In this document: positions 30,229 to 36,306 of the stretch, in pieces | How the letters are laid out: each line of letters opens with the position of its first letter | Position numbering within the stretch: position 1 is the stretch's first letter | From: a virus | DNA length: 36,509 nt | Strand: one strand, 5' to 3' | IMG/VR virus record: IMGVR_UViG_3300017917_001771 | Span: 1-36,509 of that record | Notes under the pieces: generated by a model | What the model saw: only the letters and a program-made list of their open reading frames with translations | Told to the model about the DNA's origin: nothing | The model's database searches: none | Program-made: the position numbers and the translations under genes

Positions 30229-31209
30229 ATGACTTATATTCTGGTAGACACTGCTAACATGTTTTTCCGTGCAAGACATGTAGTGCGAGGCGACGATATG
30301 GATACTAAAATTGGTATGGCATATCATATCATGTTCGCTAGCATTAACAAAGCATGGCGTGACTTTGGAGGTAAACATGTTGTGTTTTGTCTCGAAGGTC
30401 GTAGTTGGCGCAAAGATTATTACGAGCCATACAAACGCAATCGACAAGATGCTCGTGACGCACTAACACCTAAAGAACAAGAAGAAGACAAGCGGTTCTG
30501 GGAAGCGTTTGACGAACTTAAAACATTCTTGAATGATCGCACTAACTGCACAGTATTGCAGCATCCTAACTGTGAAGCAGATGATTTTATTGCAAGATTT
30601 ATTCAAACCCATCCTAATGACAATCATGTTATTGTTAGTAGCGATAGTGATTTCTATCAACTACTTGCTCCTAATGTTAGCCAATACAATGGCATTACTA
30701 ACCAACACATTCGTTTGGATGGTGTTTATAACGACAAAGGTAAGCCAGTCATTGATAACAAAACTAAAGAACATAAAGTAATCGGCGAGCCTGCTTGGCT
30801 ACTGTTTGAAAAATGTATCCGTGGCGATACTAGCGACAACGTGTTTAGCGCATATCCTGGTGCTCGTGTTAAAGGCACTAAAAACAAAGTTGGCATGAAG
30901 GAAGCATTTGAGGATAAAGACTCGAAAGGGTTTAACTGGAATAACTTTATGCTGCAACGCTGGACAGATCACGAAGGTGTAGAACATCGTGTGCTAGATG
31001 ACTACCTGCGTAATCGCACACTAATCGACCTCACTGCACAGCCCGACACTATTAAGGCAGTCCTAGACGAGACTATTAAAGTTCAAACTAATGTTGTTCC
31101 TAAGGGACAAGTTGGTATTTACTTTTTGAAATTCTGTGGCAAATGGGACCTGCAACGTGTAAGTGAACAGGCAGATGCACATGCGGAATATCTAAATGCA
31201 CACTACTAA
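30229..31209 (+). CDS. rnh: 5'-3' exonuclease / RNase H (T4 Rnh, FEN-like)
   Basis: The 326-residue product should remove RNA primers from Okazaki fragments. Metal-binding residues fall in the order seen in T4 Rnh: ILVDTAN (D7), CEADDFIARF (E116, D118, D119), VSSDSDFYQLL (D139, D141) and RGDTSDNV (D200, D203). LEGRSWRKDYYEPYKRNR supplies the basic bridge region. T4 Rnh is 305 residues, so length agrees. AAGGAAA lies 7 bases before the ATG. With gp43- and gp45-like proteins it completes a lagging-strand set. The next gene starts within its last 14 bases. Confidence 0.93.
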   Translation: MTYILVDTANMFFRARHVVRGDDMDTKIGMAYHIMFASINKAWRDFGGKHVVFCLEGRSWRKDYYEPYKRNRQDARDALTPKEQEEDKRFWEAFDELKTFLNDRTNCTVLQHPNCEADDFIARFIQTHPNDNHVIVSSDSDFYQLLAPNVSQYNGITNQHIRLDGVYNDKGKPVIDNKTKEHKVIGEPAWLLFEKCIRGDTSDNVFSAYPGARVKGTKNKVGMKEAFEDKDSKGFNWNNFMLQRWTDHEGVEHRVLDDYLRNRTLIDLTAQPDTIKAVLDETIKVQTNVVPKGQVGIYFLKFCGKWDLQRVSEQADAHAEYLNAHY

Positions 31210-31450
31210 AATTACTGTAGCAAAAATTCCAATTGGCTTTGATAAAAACATCGACGATACCATCAGAGTAGCAACAGCTATATGGAAAGAAGCAACACCA
31301 GCAGGGATATGGTGTAGCGATAATGACATTCACGTTCGATTTGACGGAGTCTATATTCTAAACGAAGAACTCGGCGGTGAGCTAACACTTGTAGCAGACG
31401 TAGACGAGTCTACTGCAATTGCTTATAAATTAATGTTTGGATCTGTATGA
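31196..31450 (+). CDS. Small unknown protein
   Basis: The 84-residue product (TKITVAKIPIGFDKNIDDTI) is alpha/beta with acidic strands near its end. It overlaps the nuclease gene by 14 bases and the next by ATGA. No family is recognised. Confidence 0.66.
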   Translation: MHTTKITVAKIPIGFDKNIDDTIRVATAIWKEATPAGIWCSDNDIHVRFDGVYILNEELGGELTLVADVDESTAIAYKLMFGSV

Positions 31451-31887
31451 GTAAGTATACTGCAAAATCAGTAATCGAAAATAATTTTTGGATTGTTGAA
31501 GAACGTGGCGCAAAAGTCGGCACGTTACGGTATGTTAACGAACAGTATGTTTTCTATGATAATCGAACTAAGGAAAATAGTATTGTATCTATTGAAGATT
31601 TTGATATAGCCTCTAGTAATAAAGAAGCTGTATCAAATGCAACAGTATACAGCTATCCAACTAATACAGACATAGTGTATGATATTGACCTACTAGATAA
31701 TGTGCCGGTATTTAAAAAAACAGCCAGTTCGACAGTATATTTTGCGGCAGGTTATTGGGGCATACTATTTCCAATGGGATGGAGACCAAGTTTTTGTCCT
31801 AAATTAGAAACACTGAAAAATTACAAATACATCGGCCCATTTAAAAATGAAGACGATATGTATTTGTCCATCAAAAGGAATAGTTAA
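31447..31887 (+). CDS. Unknown beta-rich protein
   Basis: The 146-residue product has an N-terminal beta domain (NFWIVEERGAKVGTLRYVNE) and a C-terminal FAAGYWGILFPMGWRPSFCP stretch, aromatic and Gly-rich, then KYIGPFKNEDDMYLSIKR. The single Cys and the aromatic patch suggest protein binding. It is coupled by ATGA to the previous gene. Confidence 0.68.
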   Translation: MSKYTAKSVIENNFWIVEERGAKVGTLRYVNEQYVFYDNRTKENSIVSIEDFDIASSNKEAVSNATVYSYPTNTDIVYDIDLLDNVPVFKKTASSTVYFAAGYWGILFPMGWRPSFCPKLETLKNYKYIGPFKNEDDMYLSIKRNS

Positions 31888-32226
31888 TTGAAAAAACTAT
31901 TATTAATTTTAGGACTAATAGCAGGATATCCAGCAGTTGCTCAAGAAGCGGAAACAAATGCGTATTCTATACTATATACATCACATGTATGCGACACATA
32001 CCAAAATGTTTCTTCTTGGATTGAAGGCGAATTTAAAGAAAAACTATTATTCCGAGGTATAGGCACTGCATCCTATGAAGATCAGACATCATATGGCGAA
32101 CTAGATGGCGTAATGCAGTATTTTGTAAACCAAGACACCGGAACATGGTCACTGGTATATGTGTTTGCTATAGAAAAAACGTGTATCATGGCAAGCGGCG
32201 TCAATTTCGAGCCATACACAGAATAA
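31888..32226 (+). CDS. Secreted small protein with Sec signal peptide
   Basis: The 112-residue product starts at TTG directly after the previous stop with AGGA 8 bases upstream. A Sec signal peptide (MKKLLLILGLIAGYPAVAQ, cleavage near residue 18-19) leads to a mature part with two Cys (VCDTYQNV and KTCIMASG), so a periplasmic disulfide is likely. It joins the Pal-like protein and the tiny lipoprotein as the third exported product here. Exclusion or envelope functions are plausible, none shown. Confidence 0.72.
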   Translation: MKKLLLILGLIAGYPAVAQEAETNAYSILYTSHVCDTYQNVSSWIEGEFKEKLLFRGIGTASYEDQTSYGELDGVMQYFVNQDTGTWSLVYVFAIEKTCIMASGVNFEPYTE

Positions 32227-32227
32227 A

Positions 32228-32269
32228 ATTCTCTACTGTTTTAATAAATATATTAAAGTAGTAGAGAAT
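32228..32269 (+). repeat. 42-base inverted repeat spanning a late-like promoter
   Basis: ATTCTCTACT (32228-32237) is the exact reverse complement of AGTAGAGAAT (32260-32269). Inner TTTAAT and ATTAAA can extend the stem. The loop carries AATAAATA. The downstream arm ends 4 bases before the ATG at 32274, so an RNA stem would also hide that gene's ribosome site. Confidence 0.75.
32243..32250 (+). promoter_or_regulatory. T4-late-like promoter octamer
   Basis: AATAAATA, the same octamer as at 436 and 5054, ends 23 bases before the ATG at 32274. It lies in the loop of the inverted repeat, so transcripts started here would lack the left arm. Confidence 0.42.
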
Positions 32270-32273
32270 CAGA

Positions 32274-32582
32274 ATGGCAAGACCTAAACCAAAAATATTA
32301 TTAGAGTATACAGACCCGAAAAGCTATCGTAGTGAACAGATTCTAGCAGCGACTGCCATCTATGCAGTCTTTCACGAAGGTAAACCTGTTAACTTAAGAA
32401 GTCTTAATAGCCTTGTAAACTATCCCGGGCCTAAATATAAAAAGGTATCCTTTAGTAATAGTGGTCATGCGTTTAACCTAGCAACACGACTGAACAAATT
32501 GTTTAAGACGGATAAATTTGTAGTCGTAAAACTAACATCAGGCGAAGTTATCACAGAAGATGACGACAACGAGTTTTTATAA
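32274..32582 (+). CDS. Small basic unknown protein
   Basis: The 102-residue product (MARPKPKILLEYTDPKSYRS) is basic, with an AATAIYAVFHEGKPVNLRSL segment and an acidic tail (TEDDDNEFL). The charge pattern fits a nucleic-acid-associated protein but no fold is certain. It overlaps the next gene by 23 bases. No clear ribosome site is visible. Confidence 0.7.
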   Translation: MARPKPKILLEYTDPKSYRSEQILAATAIYAVFHEGKPVNLRSLNSLVNYPGPKYKKVSFSNSGHAFNLATRLNKLFKTDKFVVVKLTSGEVITEDDDNEFL

Positions 32583-32913
32583 CGAAGTTTTAGTATACGC
32601 TAGAAAAGAAAACGACTGGGTTACACTAAGACATCTATTTAAAAATTACCGTAACGGTAAAGGGCTCAACTTAACAAAGTTGGGCCTTACTGTTTTGACT
32701 GAGATGGGGTTCGAGTCCGAATCATTCAAGGTATCAAACGAACTTACATTTACTGCTAAACTCAGAATATTATTAGATCGTTACAACAAATATCCGTATT
32801 ACATAGATAGAAACAGACTAGTGTTGTTTGGTTCCGAAGATCGAATTATGTTTAAACTGTATGGTAAGGATCTTGTTGCATGGGCGGAACATATGGAAAC
32901 TAACTTAAGATAA
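32560..32913 (+). CDS. Small unknown protein
   Basis: The 117-residue product has WVTLRHLFKNYRNGKGLNLT then KLGLTVLTEMGF, and a C-terminal LVLFGSEDRIMFKLYGKDLV block. The LR-x-L-x-x-x-x-NGKGLNLT part weakly resembles the NLRSLNSLV part of the previous protein, so they may be paralogues. It ends 9 bases inside the convergent minus-strand gene. Confidence 0.7.
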   Translation: MTTTSFYNEVLVYARKENDWVTLRHLFKNYRNGKGLNLTKLGLTVLTEMGFESESFKVSNELTFTAKLRILLDRYNKYPYYIDRNRLVLFGSEDRIMFKLYGKDLVAWAEHMETNLR

Positions 32914-33555
32914 TTTATGGATTATTTCCGACAGTTCAGGTTCAATCGATTGTGCAAATAATCTATGAACTAGCGAGTTGCAATGCATACCGTCTGCACC
33001 GACTTGTTCTTTGTTTAACTCATTAGTTAAAGAATTGTATGTTTCTAGCAACGTGATTTTTTGATAATCTTCTGCTATTTTTTTATCAAACTTGTCTAAA
33101 GAAAATGTAATGTCTTTGTCGTTAAATCTACTAATCGCCGGGATCTTATTTTTATCTAAGTAAAAGTATGCATGTTCTATATGCCGCAAATTAGTATAGG
33201 TAATGTGATATTCAGGAAACAAAGTGTAATACTGCTTTGTATACGGTCTATCACTGTTATCTATATGATACGCAGAAACATGTTTAATGGCGTTGTCTTC
33301 TCCAAATATTGTGTCACGTTCTAAAAAGGTCCACAGTATTAATGCAATGTCCCCGGGTTGCCATTCGTGCTGTTTTATTTTGTGCAGTATTAGCGAGTTA
33401 CTTCCGCCGCTAACTGCCAAATTCAAAACCGGTATACCAAAGGTATCCGATAACCACTGAACCCAAGAATATTTACTAGGAGGAGTGTTCCATGAGTCGG
33501 CAGGAGTTATGCCATCACCCCATGTATTACTACAGCCAAACGCTATAAATCTCAT
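32905..33555 (-). CDS. SGNH/GDSL-like hydrolase
   Basis: The 216-residue product on the minus strand opens MRFIAFGCSNTWGDG. Block I of SGNH hydrolases, with nucleophile Ser in GCSNTWGDG, is at residues 7-15. LNLAVSGGSNSLILH gives the block II/III Gly/Asn region, and GADGMHCNSLVH near the end gives block V D-x-x-H. Such enzymes deacylate or de-esterify sugars and lipids. ATG 33555 is chosen because conserved sequence begins there; a longer open frame upstream runs through the divergent promoter region. It is the only minus-strand gene in the window and stands convergent to its left neighbour. Confidence 0.82.
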   Translation of the reverse strand: MRFIAFGCSNTWGDGITPADSWNTPPSKYSWVQWLSDTFGIPVLNLAVSGGSNSLILHKIKQHEWQPGDIALILWTFLERDTIFGEDNAIKHVSAYHIDNSDRPYTKQYYTLFPEYHITYTNLRHIEHAYFYLDKNKIPAISRFNDKDITFSLDKFDKKIAEDYQKITLLETYNSLTNELNKEQVGADGMHCNSLVHRLFAQSIEPELSEIIHKLS

Positions 33556-33560
33556 AAAAA

Positions 33561-33568
33561 TATTTATG
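33561..33568 (-). promoter_or_regulatory. Possible T4-late-like octamer for the SGNH gene
   Basis: On the minus strand this reads CATAAATA, 7 of 8 match to TATAAATA. It lies only 5 bases before the ATG, which would give an almost leaderless message. The call is weak. Confidence 0.25.
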
Positions 33569-33585
33569 TTGTTGGCATTTTTTTG

Positions 33586-33614
33586 TTGACACCAAGATAT
33601 CATGAATGTAATGT
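33586..33614 (+). promoter_or_regulatory. Sigma70-like promoter P4
   Basis: TTGACA at 33586-33591, 17 bases, then TAATGT at 33609-33614. ATGTAGG follows at 33619, near the expected start point. This layout is shared with P5 and P6. It divides the minus-strand SGNH gene from the right-hand block. Confidence 0.7.
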
Positions 33615-33647
33615 GTATATGTAGGCGATAGAAAAAGGATGATACAA

Positions 33648-33932
33648 ATGGGTTATCTGCTTTACGACCGGAAGACGACTGCAATGGCGAGCAAGGTTTA
33701 CAAGACTCACGCTGCTGCTCAAGCTCAACTGACACGTATGGGCAAAGGTCAACTTCAGACCGATCCCAACCATCCGATCTACCGTTACGGCATTGCCGAG
33801 ATGACCTACTGGATCGATAACATCCAGAAGAGCGTGACTCGTGTGAACCTGATGTCGGGAAAAGAATACCAAGAACCGGTCGGCACGCCGTTGGCTTGCT
33901 CGCCGGCTTCCGAAACCTACTGGAGCATGTAA
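33648..33932 (+). CDS. Small GC-rich unknown protein
   Basis: The 94-residue product (MGYLLYDRKTTAMASKVYKT) has a helix with many Ala and Gln and a C-terminal part TYWIDNIQKSVTRVNLMSGK. ATG 33648 is chosen because AAAAAGG ends 9 bases upstream; ATG 33639 touches that site. It is the first gene under P4 and its GC content is clearly above the left of the window. Function unknown. Confidence 0.7.
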   Translation: MGYLLYDRKTTAMASKVYKTHAAAQAQLTRMGKGQLQTDPNHPIYRYGIAEMTYWIDNIQKSVTRVNLMSGKEYQEPVGTPLACSPASETYWSM

Positions 33933-33933
33933 A

Positions 33934-34206
33934 ATGACTGTTGCTAAGATCGCAGATACATTCAAAGTTGTTACTACTCGGCCGCTCGATGCACTCAACA
34001 GTGTTGGTATTGCAGAACTTGCCCAATACACTGTTTTTCCTACTGGCGGTGTGTTTCCTGTTGCTGATGCTGACATCACTATTCGCAACGAATGGCGGTG
34101 GGAAGTTGACGAAGGACACGGCCTCGAACGACTGACGTTTCAGGATGCTTGCATCGTGTTCAAAGACGGCTCAACGCTAACGTTTAAAACGAAGAAAAAA
34201 AGGTAA
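33934..34206 (+). CDS. Small beta-rich unknown protein
   Basis: The 90-residue product (VAKIADTFKVVTTRPLDALN) has beta strands and a Trp pair (NEWRWEVDEG), and ends with a basic KTKKKR tail. It starts 1 base after its neighbour's stop and overlaps the next gene by one base. Function unknown. Confidence 0.68.
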   Translation: MTVAKIADTFKVVTTRPLDALNSVGIAELAQYTVFPTGGVFPVADADITIRNEWRWEVDEGHGLERLTFQDACIVFKDGSTLTFKTKKKR

Positions 34207-34415
34207 TGCACGACCGAAAATACATTCAGGATGTGTTTATCCGGATCGCACAAGACAGCGGGTTTACGCTGTCTGGAATCGATGTTGCTATTATAGCAGG
34301 TAAAATGTTAAACTGTTCCCCGTTTACTGTATATGCAGCATTTGGAAGTTTTGATACTATGAATACTGTCGCCAATGGAACTCACCCCGCAGCAAGGAAA
34401 TCCAATAATGTTTGA
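34206..34415 (+). CDS. Small helical unknown protein
   Basis: The 69-residue product (MHDRKYIQDVFIRIAQDSGF) ends in polar residues and has an IDVAIIAGKMLNCSPFTVYA helix. It shares a TAATG overlap with the previous gene and overlaps the next start. Function unknown. Confidence 0.65.
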   Translation: MHDRKYIQDVFIRIAQDSGFTLSGIDVAIIAGKMLNCSPFTVYAAFGSFDTMNTVANGTHPAARKSNNV

Positions 34416-34653
34416 CACAAAATCTATTCCGGTAGCACCCACATCAACTCCTGATGAACGAGAAGCATTTGTCAAGCTGATGGTTGAAGTTAAAGGGCCT
34501 AACTATACAATTGGTCATTTGACCCATCACTTTCGATATTCAAAATTTTCCGAGATCGACGATATTGTAATGGAAAAATTTCGGCTAGAACTGCTGGAAG
34601 AAAAGTTTCTTACACTTGTCGACAAAAAAGATGTTGACACCAAGACGTCTTGA
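34408..34653 (+). CDS. Small unknown protein
   Basis: The 81-residue product (MFDTKSIPVAPTSTPDEREA) is helical, with a His-rich TIGHLTHHFRYS part. ATG 34408 follows AAGGAA at about 10 bases and overlaps the previous stop; ATG 34375 is an alternative. Its last codons contain the -35 and palindrome of promoter P5. Confidence 0.64.
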   Translation: MFDTKSIPVAPTSTPDEREAFVKLMVEVKGPNYTIGHLTHHFRYSKFSEIDDIVMEKFRLELLEEKFLTLVDKKDVDTKTS

Positions 34654-34662
34654 ATATAGTGT
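34634..34662 (+). promoter_or_regulatory. Sigma70-like promoter P5 with 12-bp palindrome
   Basis: TTGACA at 34634-34639, 17 bases, then TAGTGT at 34657-34662. The spacer holds the perfect palindrome CAAGACGTCTTG at 34641-34652. The first 12 bases, TTGACACCAAGA, are identical to P4. ATGTAAG follows at 34667. The -35 lies inside the previous coding region. Confidence 0.72.
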
Positions 34663-34693
34663 ATATATGTAAGTTGAAACAACGGAGACTGAA

Positions 34694-35032
34694 ATGAATA
34701 CTGTTGCTGTCGTCAATGAGATGCTCGAACAGGCTGCCGAAGTTGCAGAAGTTAAACTGCGTGAAATCGGCGGAGATCGTTACGCCTGCGGTTTTGCGTG
34801 GGTTACTGTTTACCCTGTTTACAAGGGTAACACCAAGGCAGGTCGTGAAGAGCGTAAGGTGCTGGAAGCAATGGGCTTCCGTAAGGATTGGACCGGCAAG
34901 GCTTACGAATACTGGAATCCCAGCAAGTGGGGCGGGCAGAACGTTGATGTCAAAGAAGCTGGTGCTCGTGCCGCTGCAGACGTGCTTCGTAAGTATGGCT
35001 TCAAGGCTTACGCCGGTAGCCGGCTTGATTAA
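34694..35032 (+). CDS. GC-rich small protein
   Basis: The 112-residue product has a long helix (VVNEMLEQAAEVAEVKLREI), then FAWVTVYPVYKGNTKAGREE, EYWNPSKWGGQNVDVKEAGA and a C-terminal Ala-rich helix. ERKVLEAMGF-x-K and Trp-rich parts suggest a compact single-domain fold. GGAG lies 8 bases before the ATG. It stands alone between P5 and P6, so it is likely expressed strongly. Function unknown. Confidence 0.72.
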   Translation: MNTVAVVNEMLEQAAEVAEVKLREIGGDRYACGFAWVTVYPVYKGNTKAGREERKVLEAMGFRKDWTGKAYEYWNPSKWGGQNVDVKEAGARAAADVLRKYGFKAYAGSRLD

Positions 35033-35050
35033 AAAAATAAAAAAAAGGTG

Positions 35051-35079
35051 TTGACACTGACTGCACCTACTGTTAAAGT
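35051..35079 (+). promoter_or_regulatory. Sigma70-like promoter P6 for the MoxR-type gene
   Basis: TTGACA at 35051-35056, 17 bases, then TAAAGT at 35074-35079, with ATGTAAG at 35084. The start-to-start distance of 33 bases from TTGACA to ATGTA(A/G)G is the same in P4, P5 and P6. An A-rich run at 35033-35047 precedes it and could act as an UP element. Confidence 0.7.
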
Positions 35080-35121
35080 TACGATGTAAGTTAAAGAAAC
35101 AGCCAACCCAGGAGATACACA

Positions 35122-36225
35122 ATGGCTCAGATGGAACTGAACACTCGCACTGTTAAACTTTCGGAACTCACTAAGTATGCAAAGCACCACTTCCGGACCA
35201 AGCGTCCGATCATGGTGTGGGGTCCTCCCGGTATCGGCAAGTCGGATACCTTCAAGACCATTAAAGAACAATACGAAGCGATGGGGCTTCGTGTTAAGCT
35301 GATCGACTGCCGACTGTCGCTCTGGGAACCCACTGACCTCAAAGGTTATCCCTACTACGACAAAGAAGCGAACAAGATGCGCTTCTCGGCTCCCGACGAA
35401 CTTCCCGATGAAGAAATGGCATCGCAGTATGACATCATCATCCTGTTCCTCGACGAACTGAACGGTGCTGCGCCTGCAACTCAGGCTGCTGCCTATCAGC
35501 TAATTCTCAACCGTGCGATCGGCACTTACCGACTGCCCGACAATGTTGTGATTGCGGCTGCTGGTAACCGTGAAAGCGACAAGGGTGTTACCTACCGTAT
35601 GCCTAAGCCGCTTGCTAACCGCTTCCTGCACTACGAAGTCCGTGTTGACTTTGAAGACTGGTTCGACTGGGCTGTCCGGCACAACATTCACCCCGATGTT
35701 GTTGGTTACCTGACTACCTTCAAAGAAGACCTTTACAACTTCGACGCAAGCTCGAGCGAGCGTTCGTTTGCTACTCCTCGCTCTTGGGCGTTCGTTAGCG
35801 ACACGCTGAAAGACGTTGATGACTTCACCGAAGAAGAAGTCACTGACATGGTTGCTGCAGGCATCGGCGAAGGTGTTGCGCTCAAGTTCAAGGCGCACCG
35901 TGCGGTTGCTGCACAACTGCCCAACCCGACCGACATCCTTAAGGGTAAGGTCAAAGAACTGCACACCAAGAACATCAGCGCCAAATACTCGCTGACCACT
36001 GCACTGTGCTACGAGCTGAAGGAAGTGTTTACCAACAACGATCCTAAAGCACACGAAATGTTCGACAACTTCCTCGAGTTTGTGCAGAACAACTTCGAAG
36101 CGGAAATGGTCGTCATGGCGAATACCATCGCACTTGGCAAGTATCAGATCCGTGTTAAGTTCAATCAGCTGAACAACTGGAAGCCTTTCATCCAGAAATA
36201 CGGTAAGCTGATCGAAATGGCGTGA
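35122..36225 (+). CDS. MoxR-type AAA+ ATPase
   Basis: The 367-residue product has Walker A GPPGIGKS (34-41) and Walker B IIILFLDELN (D111, E112). Also present are the sensor-1 Asn region VVIAAAGNRESD, and the NRFLHYEV and FATPRSW segments typical of MoxR-like ATPases, in which NRF holds an Arg-finger-like site. MoxR proteins act as chaperones that load or remodel partner proteins, usually with a VWA-domain partner encoded next door; the next gene does not show VWA in its visible part. GC content is near 50-57% in sampled lines. AGGAG lies 8 bases before the ATG. It is under promoter P6. Confidence 0.9.
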   Translation: MAQMELNTRTVKLSELTKYAKHHFRTKRPIMVWGPPGIGKSDTFKTIKEQYEAMGLRVKLIDCRLSLWEPTDLKGYPYYDKEANKMRFSAPDELPDEEMASQYDIIILFLDELNGAAPATQAAAYQLILNRAIGTYRLPDNVVIAAAGNRESDKGVTYRMPKPLANRFLHYEVRVDFEDWFDWAVRHNIHPDVVGYLTTFKEDLYNFDASSSERSFATPRSWAFVSDTLKDVDDFTEEEVTDMVAAGIGEGVALKFKAHRAVAAQLPNPTDILKGKVKELHTKNISAKYSLTTALCYELKEVFTNNDPKAHEMFDNFLEFVQNNFEAEMVVMANTIALGKYQIRVKFNQLNNWKPFIQKYGKLIEMA

Positions 36226-36250
36226 CACTACGCCAATCCTGGGGGGAGTA

Positions 36251-36274
36251 ATACAGGGCCGAAAGGCCCTGTAT
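36251..36274 (+). ncRNA. RNA hairpin with GAAA tetraloop in an intergenic leader
   Basis: ATACAGGGCC (36251-36260) and GGCCCTGTAT (36265-36274) pair perfectly over 10 bases around GAAA. GNRA loops are very stable. No U-tract follows, so it is not a standard terminator; it may protect the MoxR mRNA end or regulate the next gene. It follows a GGGGGGAG run at 36241-36248. Confidence 0.75.
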
Positions 36275-36306
36275 TCACATAAGTAATACTTGTGTGGAGT
36301 TGAAAT

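Noticed and set aside
33556-34119. N-terminal extension of the SGNH hydrolase to 404 residues
   Set aside because: The added part runs antisense to the gene at 33648 and through promoter P4, and the conserved SGNH start MRFIAFGCSNT begins at 33555.
36251-36290. Intrinsic terminator after the MoxR-type gene
   Set aside because: The hairpin is strong but is followed by TCACATAAG, not a T-run.
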